The position numbers and the translations under genes are program-made. From Thermostichus vulcanus str. 'Rupite' (GTDB lineage: Bacteria > Cyanobacteriota > Cyanobacteriia > Thermostichales > Thermostichaceae), in NCBI RefSeq assembly GCF_022848905.1, contig NZ_JAFIRA010000006.1, positions 1 to 64,000 on the forward strand: DNA of 64,000 bases, written 5' to 3'. The notes beneath the pieces are model-generated. The model was not told the origin of the DNA. It ran no database searches and was given only the letters and a program-made list of their open reading frames with translations. Positions 8,391 through 15,587 of this stretch are shown here, piece by piece (the first letter of the stretch is position 1; every line of letters starts with the position of its first letter).

Positions 8391-8809
8391 AGGTCAGATT
8401 GCAGCCCAAACTGCGGATAAAGCGTTTTATTAAATATCCTGACAAGGAGTCCAAAGCTTTACGACTCAAAGTTTACTTAATTTTACCCCCATTGCAAATC
8501 TCCTGCCGAAAAGGCTGTGTTGGCAGGTTTTTTGTGTTTGTGGCTACCTCTACCAGGCTCTACCTTTGTCTGGGGCAGATTGTGACTCCAGAGAGGGTGT
8601 TTTCCCGGAGGGTTAGCTCGTTTACCCAGAAGTCCGCCGTGGGAGTTTCCCAACTCAAGTAGACTCAAGCGGGGCAAAGTGAAGCCAGGGGCTTGCCACA
8701 GCTTGGCTAAAATTAAATTTAGGAGTATCAGAGATTCAAAGCTGGTGGGGGAGCAAGAGGCTGTGGGGCTACTCCCCTGTTGGTTGTTGTATAAACTCAA
8801 AGAAGGGAT
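8391..8809. other. Intergenic region between rpaB and the small conserved gene
   Basis: About 420 bp separates the two divergent genes. It is AT-rich near rpaB, where it holds the HLR1-like repeat. Near 8700-8715 AAAATTAAATTTAGG is another AT-rich block that could be a promoter for the plus-strand gene. Frames crossing the region lack start sites and family resemblance, so I do not call a gene. Confidence 0.5.
8472..8487. promoter_or_regulatory. HLR1-like direct repeat upstream of rpaB
   Basis: TTTACTTAATTTTACC contains two TTTAC hexamers ten bases apart, matching the HLR1 consensus (G/T)TTACA(T/A)(T/A)NN(G/T)TTACA except for the last base of each hexamer. A third partial TTTAC lies at 8458-8462. 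The site is about 85 bp upstream of the rpaB start. HLR1 is the binding site of RpaB itself, so this would be an autoregulatory site. Confidence 0.4.
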
Positions 8810-9271
8810 ATGGCTGCCCCAAACCAAGTCCAAGCCTATGTGGCCTGCTGGTTGCAATTGGGTAAGGTAGTGTTGTGCAACCATCCGGCTGGCGTTGAGT
8901 GCCTGCGACCGGAGCCGCTCCTGAGCTTGGGATCCTTAAGCCAGGAATTTCAACTCAGCTGGCAGCGCATGAGCATGGATCCCTGGCGTTGTCACCTGGA
9001 AGGGACTGATCAGTCCTTGGGGCAGTTGCTTAGCCCTGCTTGGGAGATCAGTCCCTGCAGTCGTTGCGGCTTACCTGTCCCTTTGCCAGCCACCCCGGCG
9101 ACTGCTATTGGACCTTGCCCCTGTTCGGATCTCAAGGGGTGGCCAAACCCAACAACAGTGCCTCCGCGCGTTCAGAATGAGCAGTTTTCACAGGTGGCTA
9201 CACTGAGATCTATACATCAGCGCCTCATGGATCGAGACAGAATGCTCAACCAAGTAGAGAGACAGAGATAA
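8810..9271 (+). CDS. Conserved cyanobacterial protein with C-x2-C and C-x-C motifs
   Basis: A 153-residue protein from the ATG at 8810, preceded by AGAAGGGAT. The start MAAPNQVQAYVACWLQLGK, the middle EGTDQSLGQLLSPAWEISPC, and a cysteine pair set (PCSRCGLPVP, then GPCPCSD) resemble a conserved hypothetical family that I recall beside rpaB in other cyanobacteria. The four Cys could bind a metal, probably zinc. The C-terminus is basic and helical (LRSIHQRLMDRDRMLNQVE). The divergent position next to rpaB suggests shared regulation. The function is unknown. Confidence 0.65.
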   Translation: MAAPNQVQAYVACWLQLGKVVLCNHPAGVECLRPEPLLSLGSLSQEFQLSWQRMSMDPWRCHLEGTDQSLGQLLSPAWEISPCSRCGLPVPLPATPATAIGPCPCSDLKGWPNPTTVPPRVQNEQFSQVATLRSIHQRLMDRDRMLNQVERQR

Positions 9272-9424
9272 ACTTTGTGATTCAGAGAGATGTCTAAAGT
9301 CAGGCTCACTCTCTATCCTAGCTGACTAGGACTTTTGTAATTAGCTGCCGAAAGAGCTGTGATATTACGGCCTGTTCTCTAGTCATCTGCCGTAGGTGTG
9401 TTGGCGCGGTGAGATATTCACAAG

Positions 9425-9735
9425 CTACCAGGCAACCCTAATCCCACCCATACAACCAACTAGGCCAAACCCAATCAACAAACCTCCCGAAAGGCGATCA
9501 ATAGCGCGAAAATGCTTTGAGGAGAGACCTGCACCCCAGCGATTGAGGCCATAGGCGACTGCACCACAGAGCAACAGCCACCAGAGGCAAGAACCGATAA
9601 ATATCCCCAAAACCCAAAACCAAGGATATCGGAGCACCCACATCAGCCTTTTCTCCCAACCCCAGGCCAGCAAAAATGGCCAAAAACGGGAGGATGGTGA
9701 GGGGATTGGATAGGGTGAGCAGGGGGGCCGATCCA
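9425..9735 (-). pseudogene. LysE/RhtB-family exporter remnant, truncated and frameshifted
   Basis: On the minus strand, APLLTLSNPLTILPFLAIFA then GLGLGEK appears in one frame from about 9730 to 9655, which is the hallmark NP-x-x-I-x-F-F/L-A-I-F-A-G region of LysE-type amino-acid exporters. The match continues in another frame as WVLGIFIGSCLWWLLLCG and ends AIDRLSGGLLIGFGL, the usual C-terminal helices. The N-terminal half is missing and at least one frameshift lies near 9650. It is a decayed gene, not a functional exporter. Confidence 0.75.
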
Positions 9736-9743
9736 TCCCAGAT

Positions 9744-9857
9744 CTAGAGCAGTTGATCGGGCAATTCAGCAGCTATGGCACCACCTCAACCTCGGTCGTG
9801 CTTTCCAGCCCTGTGCGGGGTCGGGTCTTCACTCAGCCCGATATCCCCAACTCCTGA
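9744..9857 (+). pseudogene. Possible gene-end fragment, unidentified
   Basis: A plus-strand frame reads LEQLIGQFSSYGTTSTSVVL then SSPVRGRVFTQPDIPNS and stops at 9855-9857. It looks protein-like but has no start and abuts the LysE remnant, with an in-frame stop at 9711. It may be the tail of a gene destroyed by the same rearrangement. I do not recognise the family. Confidence 0.25.
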
Positions 9858-9888
9858 TTAACCCCCTAAAAATACACCTGCCCATTTC

Positions 9889-10824
9889 TCAAGAAACTTG
9901 TTCAAACGCCCCCAATCGCTTAGCCACCAACAAATAGACAATCATGATCCCCATCGGCACCACCGTGAAGGCCGCCGCCAGTGGAATATTTCCAGAGGTG
10001 CCTTGAAAAGCCAGAACCGCTTGTCCAATAAAGTAGCTGGAATTACCCAGTGAATAGGGCACCACAAAATCCCCTAGGGTTAGGGAAAAAGTAAAGACAG
10101 ATCCCGCCAGGATCCCGGGCAACGTGAGGGGGAAAATCACATGACGAAAGGTTTGCCATCCCCTAGCGCCCAAATCTCCAGAAGCCTCAATCAAGCTATC
10201 GGGAACCCGCTCCAGAGCCGCATGAATAGGAAGAATCATATAGGGCAGCCAAACGTAGAGAAACACCAAAAAAATGCCCAAATTGGAGACTGCCAGCGAT
10301 GGCCCACCAATCCCAGGTAAATGTAAAATCTTCTCCACCCAGCCTTGCAGCCCTAAATGGGTCAACAGATAAGTGAGGATCCCTTCTTTGGCCAAGATCA
10401 ACTTCCAGGCGTAGACCCGAATCAAATAGCTAGACCAGAGCGGCAAGAGCACCAATAGATACAAAAACCCTTTCCAACGGGGAGAGGCCAGCCGCACCAT
10501 TGTATAAGCCAAAGGCAAAGCCAACACAATTGCCGCCACAGTCACCACCAGAGCCATGACAAAGCTGCGAGCAAAAATATCCAAATTGGCAGATGTGAGC
10601 AAGTCCCGATAGGTGGCCAAGGTGAATTGACGTAGCACCAGACCCGTAAAGGGATCCAAATGATAAAAACTCTGTAGCAGCAGGGTGAACAGGGGCCCCA
10701 AATACAAAACCAACAGCCAGAGTAAGGGTGGCCCCAACAGGATGATAAGGGTGAGGAAAGGTCGGCGATAGAGAATTCCGAACAGATCGGCTTTATCCGT
10801 TGTCTGAGTTGTTTGGGTCATCAT
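9889..10824 (-). CDS. ABC transporter permease, PotB-like (polyamine/iron type)
   Basis: Inner-membrane permease of the binding-protein-dependent type, 311 residues with about six hydrophobic helices starting near residue 22 (FLTLIILLGPPLLWLLVLYL). The EAA loop is present (EASGDLGARGWQTFRHVIFP), as is the PLPLAYTM-like segment characteristic of PotB/PotH. The family imports spermidine/putrescine or related small cations. The start ATG 10824 lies inside the end of the upstream gene (32 bp overlap), so the two are translationally coupled. No second permease (PotC) or binding protein is present; the ATPase at 13465 could be a partner, but it is on the other strand. Confidence 0.8.
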   Translation of the reverse strand: MMTQTTQTTDKADLFGILYRRPFLTLIILLGPPLLWLLVLYLGPLFTLLLQSFYHLDPFTGLVLRQFTLATYRDLLTSANLDIFARSFVMALVVTVAAIVLALPLAYTMVRLASPRWKGFLYLLVLLPLWSSYLIRVYAWKLILAKEGILTYLLTHLGLQGWVEKILHLPGIGGPSLAVSNLGIFLVFLYVWLPYMILPIHAALERVPDSLIEASGDLGARGWQTFRHVIFPLTLPGILAGSVFTFSLTLGDFVVPYSLGNSSYFIGQAVLAFQGTSGNIPLAAAFTVVPMGIMIVYLLVAKRLGAFEQVS

Positions 10825-11770
10825 TGGATCCCTGCAAAGATAAACTTTTTACCCAATTTCGGTAGCGTCGGTTGAGGTTGTGGGCCGCTGGATATATAGA
10901 ATTGGGGCTGAGAAAGTGTGAATACTCGAAGGTAATTAACTTATCTACCCCTGCTGCTTGAGCGGCTTCTAGCTTAAACCGCAACTTCGGCCAGGCAATT
11001 GGTGGAAACTTGATATGCACATCTCGATCAAAGCTTTCGATATTCGACCAACAAGCGATACCATATCGTTGGGCCAGAGCAGCATTAACTGCCAAATAGT
11101 CTGGCAACTCGGCAAAGTCTATCTGTCCATCTTGAAAGGCAACACAATCCACTTTGCCTTGCAAACGGGCAAAGACTTGATCCCATTCTCGTTCGTGTTC
11201 TTCTAGGGAAATGGCCTGTGCAAATTGCTTGCGGCCCCGAATATAGGGAGAGATCAAAATCGGCAAGGGCTTGAGGCAGCGGAGATGTTGAGAAAGCTGC
11301 TCATACACTTGCATCATGCCCAAATCAAAGGTGTTGATTTCGTGGCTGATGTACCAACCCCCAAAAGCTGGGCTAGAACCATAGCGCTCCCAAACTTCGT
11401 CGGCAAACGCCAGATTCAGGTCGATCTCCGCTTGATAGTTTCCCTGTAACCAATAATCACCAGAATCATAAGTGCCCAGGAAGAAGGTCATGCCCTCCTG
11501 TTCTGCCAAGCCCAAAAACAGCGCCACCAAGTCCTCATCCACGATTAAAGTGGGGTGGAGTTTGGCCAGCACCTTTGAAGGGAAGGTGGCTCGATCCCGG
11601 TAACCCGCCCGAATCAAGATCACCGTATCAATGCCGTCTTGACGCATGGCGGCAAAGTCCTTAGCCCAATCTTCGCATCCCCAGTTGGCAGAGGGGATAT
11701 CATGGCTGATTTCATCCAGGAAAGTGCCTGTAATCGCAAGCGGGGATCCGGTTAAACCTTTTGAGTCCAT
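10793..11770 (-). CDS. DUF4434-like TIM-barrel protein (putative glycoside hydrolase fold)
   Basis: A 325-residue soluble protein resembling DUF4434 proteins, which adopt a glycoside-hydrolase-like (beta/alpha)8 barrel. Visible features: ITGTFLDEISHDIPSANWG at the N-terminus (usual T-F-x-D-E-x start), IDTVILIRAGYRD, FGGWYISHEIN with an acidic residue at a strand end, ILISPYIRG, VDCVAFQDG and a C-terminal ITFEYSHFLSP. These acidic strand ends are where barrel hydrolases place their catalytic residues. No signal peptide is visible. It overlaps the permease gene downstream, which hints at a shared substrate, perhaps a sugar or amine conjugate. Confidence 0.65.
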   Translation of the reverse strand: MDSKGLTGSPLAITGTFLDEISHDIPSANWGCEDWAKDFAAMRQDGIDTVILIRAGYRDRATFPSKVLAKLHPTLIVDEDLVALFLGLAEQEGMTFFLGTYDSGDYWLQGNYQAEIDLNLAFADEVWERYGSSPAFGGWYISHEINTFDLGMMQVYEQLSQHLRCLKPLPILISPYIRGRKQFAQAISLEEHEREWDQVFARLQGKVDCVAFQDGQIDFAELPDYLAVNAALAQRYGIACWSNIESFDRDVHIKFPPIAWPKLRFKLEAAQAAGVDKLITFEYSHFLSPNSIYPAAHNLNRRYRNWVKSLSLQGSNDDPNNSDNG

Positions 11771-11811
11771 GGACAGTCAGATTAAGCAAGGTCGAGAGGG
11801 AGCAACAAGCT

Positions 11812-12384
11812 GTGCAGGCGGCGAGGGATACATTCAATGCAGACAAGGCAGAGGATGCCGAGCTGATCCAACGTTGCCTGAACGGGGATAGCCAAAGCTT
11901 TCGCCAACTTTACCGCAAATACCAGCGGTCGGTGCGCAACATTCTCTACCCCTTGTGTGGAGCGGATCCTTTGGACGATCTGGTGCAGGAGGTGTTTCTG
12001 CGGGCGTGGAAAGGATTGCCCCACTTCCGGGGTTCAGCCCAATTTTCCACCTGGCTCTACCGCATCTGCTGGAATGTGGCCTCGGATCAACGGCGGCGCC
12101 ATGCCCGTCAGCGATCCCAAACCCAAGAGCTGACACTGTCCGCGTCAGCGGCTTATCCTGGCCCAGACATGATGCAGTTGCACCATCAGCAAGCCTTACA
12201 ACGGGGCATGGCTCAGCTTAGCCCGGAACACAGCATGGTGCTGGTTTTACATGATCTCGAAGATCTGCCCCAGAGGGAAATTGCCCACATTTTGGGGATC
12301 CCGGTGGGAACGGTAAAGTCCCGACTGTTTCATGCCCGTGCCACCATTCGCAAACACCTACTTCAGGAGGGAATTACCCCATGA
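11812..12384 (+). CDS. ECF-type RNA polymerase sigma factor
   Basis: Sigma-70 family group 4 protein with region 2 (RQLYRKYQRSVRNILYPLCG ... DDLVQEVFLRAWKGLPHFRG, STWLYRICWNVASDQRRR) and region 4 (QLSPEHSMVLVLHDLEDLPQ, REIAHILGIPVGTVKSRLFH). I prefer the GTG at 11812, which has GAGAGGGAG 9 bases upstream, over the TTG at 11761, which would overlap the divergent DUF4434 gene. That gives 190 residues, normal for ECF factors. It overlaps the next gene by 4 bases (ATGA), as sigma/anti-sigma pairs usually do. Confidence 0.9.
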   Translation: MQAARDTFNADKAEDAELIQRCLNGDSQSFRQLYRKYQRSVRNILYPLCGADPLDDLVQEVFLRAWKGLPHFRGSAQFSTWLYRICWNVASDQRRRHARQRSQTQELTLSASAAYPGPDMMQLHHQQALQRGMAQLSPEHSMVLVLHDLEDLPQREIAHILGIPVGTVKSRLFHARATIRKHLLQEGITP

Positions 12385-12740
12385 GCCAACCTCCCTTTGA
12401 ACCCAACTTCTCTGAAGAGGAGCGCCTGCGGCAGTTTTTGCGCCAATCCCGCACTCCTCCCCCTCCCCCCTCCTCCGATTTGGAGGATCGGATCTTGCGG
12501 AGTGTGGCTGCCCATCCCCTGCAACGGCGTTCGCGGCTGTTTTGGGGTTGGGTTGGGATCCCGATTTTGGTGGGGACGTTGCTGGCTTGGGCTGGATATC
12601 AACGCTGGCAAGCCCAGATGGTAGCTCAGGAAACCGAAGCCCTAGAAACCTTTTTGGTCAGCACTTGGGGAGGCCTGCTCGGCCAAGACGGGGTGGAAGC
12701 CGAAACCTGGTGGATCGAACTGGGCCCAGAGGGATCCTAA
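12381..12740 (+). CDS. Putative membrane anti-sigma factor
   Basis: A 119-residue protein with a Pro-rich cytosolic N-terminus (NFSEEERLRQFLRQSRTPPP), one membrane helix at about residues 53-70 (LFWGWVGIPILVGTLLAWAG) and a short outer domain containing TWGGLLGQDGVEAETWW. There is no zinc motif (HxxxCxxC). The role is inferred from its 4-bp overlap with the ECF sigma gene and its topology: it would hold the sigma factor at the membrane until a stress signal. Confidence 0.7.
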   Translation: MSQPPFEPNFSEEERLRQFLRQSRTPPPPPSSDLEDRILRSVAAHPLQRRSRLFWGWVGIPILVGTLLAWAGYQRWQAQMVAQETEALETFLVSTWGGLLGQDGVEAETWWIELGPEGS

Positions 12741-12829
12741 TTGTCGGAAGGTTGCCCGACGTCTGCCATTACCCCTGACCGATTGGACTGTTTGGATTGT
12801 TGAAACCTTGCCAGGAGAACAATGAACCA

Positions 12830-13249
12830 ATGAAAAGAACTCTGGTGTGGATCCCTCTTTTGAGTTTGGGCCTGCTGTACTTGGGAGCTGTGAATCAATC
12901 CACAGTAGCCCAGCCAAGTCGCCCACGGGTCACAGAGCTGCGCCGCAACCTGCGGGATCTAAACCTATCTGCCGAGCAATTGCGCCAACTGCAACAAATC
13001 CGCCACCGCAAACAAGAGGAGCTCCTGGATCGCACCCTCGAGCTGAGAACCGCCCGTCGCCAACTGCGAGAGCTACTGGTCAGCGATGCCCCCGAATCGG
13101 AAGTAGAAGCTCAATTTCAGCGGGTACAACGGCTAGCCCAAGAAGTGAATGCCAGTCGCTTTGAAGCCGTTTTGGAAATGCGCCAAGTCCTCAGCCCAGA
13201 ACAACGACAACAACTGTTACAGGCGATTGAAGATCTCTTGCCACTCTAA
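12830..13249 (+). CDS. Periplasmic Spy/CpxP-like protein
   Basis: From ATG 12830 a signal peptide (MKRTLVWIPLLSLGLLYLGA, cleavage probably after TVAQ) precedes a highly charged helical protein of about 115 residues. LNLSAEQLRQLQQIRHRKQE and VLSPEQRQQLLQAIEDL are the paired L-[ST]-x-E/x-Q helical motifs of Spy/CpxP and heavy-metal-resistance proteins. Such proteins act as periplasmic chaperones or stress sensors. It lies 89 bp after the anti-sigma gene, so the three genes look like one envelope-stress module. The weak TTG start at 12797 is less likely. Confidence 0.75.
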   Translation: MKRTLVWIPLLSLGLLYLGAVNQSTVAQPSRPRVTELRRNLRDLNLSAEQLRQLQQIRHRKQEELLDRTLELRTARRQLRELLVSDAPESEVEAQFQRVQRLAQEVNASRFEAVLEMRQVLSPEQRQQLLQAIEDLLPL

Positions 13250-13352
13250 TGGTGACTGTTAGCTTTGGGGAGGATCCTTAACCATTTAGGTGGTTATTGC
13301 TACGCACGACCTGTGGTCTACTGGTGAGTCTAACCTTGGATCCTTCCTCCCA

Positions 13353-13378
13353 AGATCATCAGATCATCTAGATCATCT
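13353..13378. repeat. Three tandem AGATCATC(T) units
   Basis: AGATCATC, AGATCATCT and AGATCATCT follow each other directly about 90 bp upstream of the ABC ATPase gene. The nine-base period is close to a helical turn, so a regulator-binding role is possible. It could equally be chance slippage. Confidence 0.4.
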
Positions 13379-13464
13379 GACCCAGATTGTCCAAGGGTGG
13401 GCTGGGGGTATGGTAGAGTGCTGTGTAGTGAAAATCTTTTGCAACAACTCCTTTGCTCTATCGT

Positions 13465-14682
13465 ATGGCTGAGTCTCTGTTCACCTCAACATCCGCTGCT
13501 GCTCACCAAACTTCCTCTTGCATTCTCCAGCTCGATGGCGTTAGCAAAGGGTTTCCTGGTCAGCAGCAACTGGTTTTAAGTGAAATCCAGTTTCGCCTGC
13601 CCAAAGGGGATCTATTGGGGATTGTCGGTCCTTCCGGGTGTGGCAAGACGACGCTGCTACGCACCATTGCAGGCTTTGAGCAACCGGATGCCGGCCGTAT
13701 CATCATAGGAGATCGGGTTGTGGCTGGGGCTGGGCAGTGGATCCCACCGGAGCAGCGGGGGGTGGGGCTGGTGTTTCAGGATTTTGCCCTTTTCCCACAC
13801 TTGGACGTGTTGGCGAATGTGATGTTTGGCCTCCGGCCCACTGGCGTGAATGGCCTCCGGCCCACTGGCGTGAATGGCCTCCGGCCCACTGGCGTGAATG
13901 GCCTCCGGAAGGTGAATGGTTCACAGTGGGCTGAAGGCACTGCCCAAGGGGCGAGGGAACGGGCTTATGAAGTCTTGCGGTTGGTGGGATTAGAGGAGTT
14001 CGCCCGGCGCTATCCGCACGAGCTTTCAGGAGGGCAGCAACAACGGGTCGCTTTGGCCCGTGCTTTGGCTCCGAATCCCAGCTTGATTCTCTTGGATGAG
14101 CCCCTGAGCAACTTGGATGTGCAGGTGCGCCACTACCTCCGGGAAGAGATCCGCAGAATTCTGAAGGAAACCCAGACTTCTGCCATTTTTGTTACCCACG
14201 ATCAAGAGGAGGCCCTTTGCCTTTCCGATTGGGTGGCGGTGATGAGGCAGGGTCGCATTGAACAATGGGGATCCCCGGAGGAAATCTATCGGGATCCGGC
14301 TACCCGCTTTGTGGCGGAATTTATTACCCAGGCCAATTTTTTAGCCTGTAAACGACAGGATCAAGGTTGGCAAGCTGAGAATTTGCTGCGGATCCCAACG
14401 CAAGTTTTAAAAGCTCCCCTAGATCCCGAACTCCACCGAGGAGAGTTGATGGTGCGGCAGGAGGACTTACAGCTGTATCCGGATCCAACTGGGGAGATCA
14501 CCATTCGAGATCGGCAGTTTTTGGGACGGGAGTATCGCTATTGCCTGATTTCCGATGCTGGGAAGGAATTGCATGCGCTGACACGAGAGGTGCTGCCGAT
14601 TGGATCCCGTGTTCAGATTGCTGTGGAGGAAGCTCGTCTTTTCCCAGTGCATGAGGCCGTTCAACAGGTTGCTTCTCGATAG
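13465..14682 (+). CDS. ABC transporter ATP-binding protein, FbpC/FutC- or PotA-like
   Basis: ATPase of an importer in the iron(III)/polyamine group. Walker A GPSGCGKTT, Q-loop FQDFALFPHLDV, signature LSGGQQQRVALARAL, Walker B LILLDEPLSNLD and switch His VTHDQEEAL are all present. The C-terminal 110 residues resemble a TOBE domain. Start ATG 13465; a TTG lies at 13453. Between the Q-loop and the signature the protein carries GLRPTGVN three times, plus a degenerate fourth copy, an in-frame expansion of a helical-domain loop. No permease or binding protein is adjacent; the minus-strand permease at 9889-10824 is the nearest candidate partner. Confidence 0.85.
   Translation: MAESLFTSTSAAAHQTSSCILQLDGVSKGFPGQQQLVLSEIQFRLPKGDLLGIVGPSGCGKTTLLRTIAGFEQPDAGRIIIGDRVVAGAGQWIPPEQRGVGLVFQDFALFPHLDVLANVMFGLRPTGVNGLRPTGVNGLRPTGVNGLRKVNGSQWAEGTAQGARERAYEVLRLVGLEEFARRYPHELSGGQQQRVALARALAPNPSLILLDEPLSNLDVQVRHYLREEIRRILKETQTSAIFVTHDQEEALCLSDWVAVMRQGRIEQWGSPEEIYRDPATRFVAEFITQANFLACKRQDQGWQAENLLRIPTQVLKAPLDPELHRGELMVRQEDLQLYPDPTGEITIRDRQFLGREYRYCLISDAGKELHALTREVLPIGSRVQIAVEEARLFPVHEAVQQVASR
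13828..13917 (+). repeat. In-frame 24-bp tandem repeat inside the ABC ATPase gene
   Basis: Three exact copies of a 24-base unit (13828-13851, 13852-13875, 13876-13899) are followed by an 18-base degenerate copy at 13900-13917. Each unit encodes GLRPTGVN, so the reading frame is kept. The identity of the copies suggests recent slippage. Confidence 0.95.
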
Positions 14683-14703
14683 GTTCTTCAACAGGGCTGT
14701 AAC

Positions 14704-15183
14704 CTAGATGGGTTTCTTCCAATACACCCAACCATCTTCGCCGTTGTAGTAGCCTTTGCGTTCTCCCAACTTTTGAAACCCGACTGACTCGTAGAGATGA
14801 AGAGCCGCTTGATTGGAGGCTTTGACCTCCAGCGTTGCCCAAGCACAACCCAAGCTTCTGGCTTGATGTAGAAGTTCTAGCAGAATGGTTCTCCCCAAAC
14901 CTCGTCTTTGATGGGCAGGATGAACCGCTAGAGAGATGATATGGGCTTCCTCCTCAATGCGCCAAAGAATGCCAAATCCTACCAAGTCTTGACCAGAGGA
15001 ATTGGGGAACCATTCCTCTAGGAAAGCGCCTAGCACGATGCTACTGGGCCGTTCCAACTCCGTTTGATACCCTTGTTCTCCCCAATGACCGCCAAAACAC
15101 AGCTGATCCAACTGCAACAGTTGCGGCAAAGCTGTACTATCCAGTACTTCCAAACGGTAGGCAACACCGCTACTCAAGTTCAA
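14704..15183 (-). CDS. rimI: Ribosomal protein alanine N-acetyltransferase RimI
   Basis: GNAT-fold acetyltransferase of 159 residues that would acetylate the N-terminus of ribosomal protein S18. IISLAVHPAHQRRGLGRTIL is the acetyl-CoA-binding beta4-alpha3 motif (Q-x-x-G-x-G/A), and ASNQAALHLYESVGFQKLGE ... GYYNGEDGWVYWKK is the RimI C-terminal pattern. It starts at TTG 15183, overlapping the upstream stop (TTGA). It is the last gene of the purK-hyp-rimI operon. Confidence 0.85.
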   Translation of the reverse strand: MNLSSGVAYRLEVLDSTALPQLLQLDQLCFGGHWGEQGYQTELERPSSIVLGAFLEEWFPNSSGQDLVGFGILWRIEEEAHIISLAVHPAHQRRGLGRTILLELLHQARSLGCAWATLEVKASNQAALHLYESVGFQKLGERKGYYNGEDGWVYWKKPI

Positions 15184-15587
15184 TCTCGCAATTCACAACA
15201 TTCGGCTAGCAATAATTGCCCAAACGGGTCATCATCCGGAGCGGCATAGGGTAAGGCTTTACGGCTAATGCTGAGGACACCCCCTTTGATCTCATAGTCC
15301 GTTCCTTCCACAAATCCTGCTTCCTGGAGATACTCCTGAGCTGCCTTGAGGATCCCTTCTTGAAGTTGGGCTTTGGCCCGCGGATCCATCAAATAGCGGA
15401 CAAACCACTGAGCACTGGCGGGATCCACCTCCGCAAGATGTTCCAGCGCGGGGGTTAAGACCTTGGATCGTTCTGAAGGGGCTAGGCCATTCACCTGTTG
15501 GGCCACTGCCGGCACATCCCGCCGTTGCATGGCCTCGATCAGGGCTTGGATTGCTGCAGACAAAGCGGGATCCCGGTCTTGCATCAT
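15180..15587 (-). CDS. Conserved hypothetical protein between purK and rimI
   Basis: A 135-residue acidic, mostly helical protein. The first half has repeating helices (ALSAAIQALIEAMQRRDVPA, LTPALEHLAEVDPASAQWFV). The second half, AQEYLQEAGFVEGTDYEIKG ... GVLSISRKALPY, could be a beta hairpin. It overlaps purK upstream (ATGA) and rimI downstream (TTGA), so it is translated from the same mRNA. No enzyme motif is visible. The function is unknown. Confidence 0.7.
   Translation of the reverse strand: MMQDRDPALSAAIQALIEAMQRRDVPAVAQQVNGLAPSERSKVLTPALEHLAEVDPASAQWFVRYLMDPRAKAQLQEGILKAAQEYLQEAGFVEGTDYEIKGGVLSISRKALPYAAPDDDPFGQLLLAECCELRD

Noticed and set aside
8483-8884. 133-codon minus-strand ORF between rpaB and the small conserved gene
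   Set aside because: It covers a likely promoter region, has no ribosome-binding site and overlaps a better-supported gene.
13353-13378. Short direct repeats considered as a CRISPR-like array
   Set aside because: Units are only 8-9 bases with no spacers and no cas genes nearby.
13737-13934. Plus-strand and minus-strand ORFs with repeated HWREWPPA or RQWAGGHS units
   Set aside because: These are alternative frames of the 24-bp repeat inside the ABC ATPase gene, whose own frame has all motifs.
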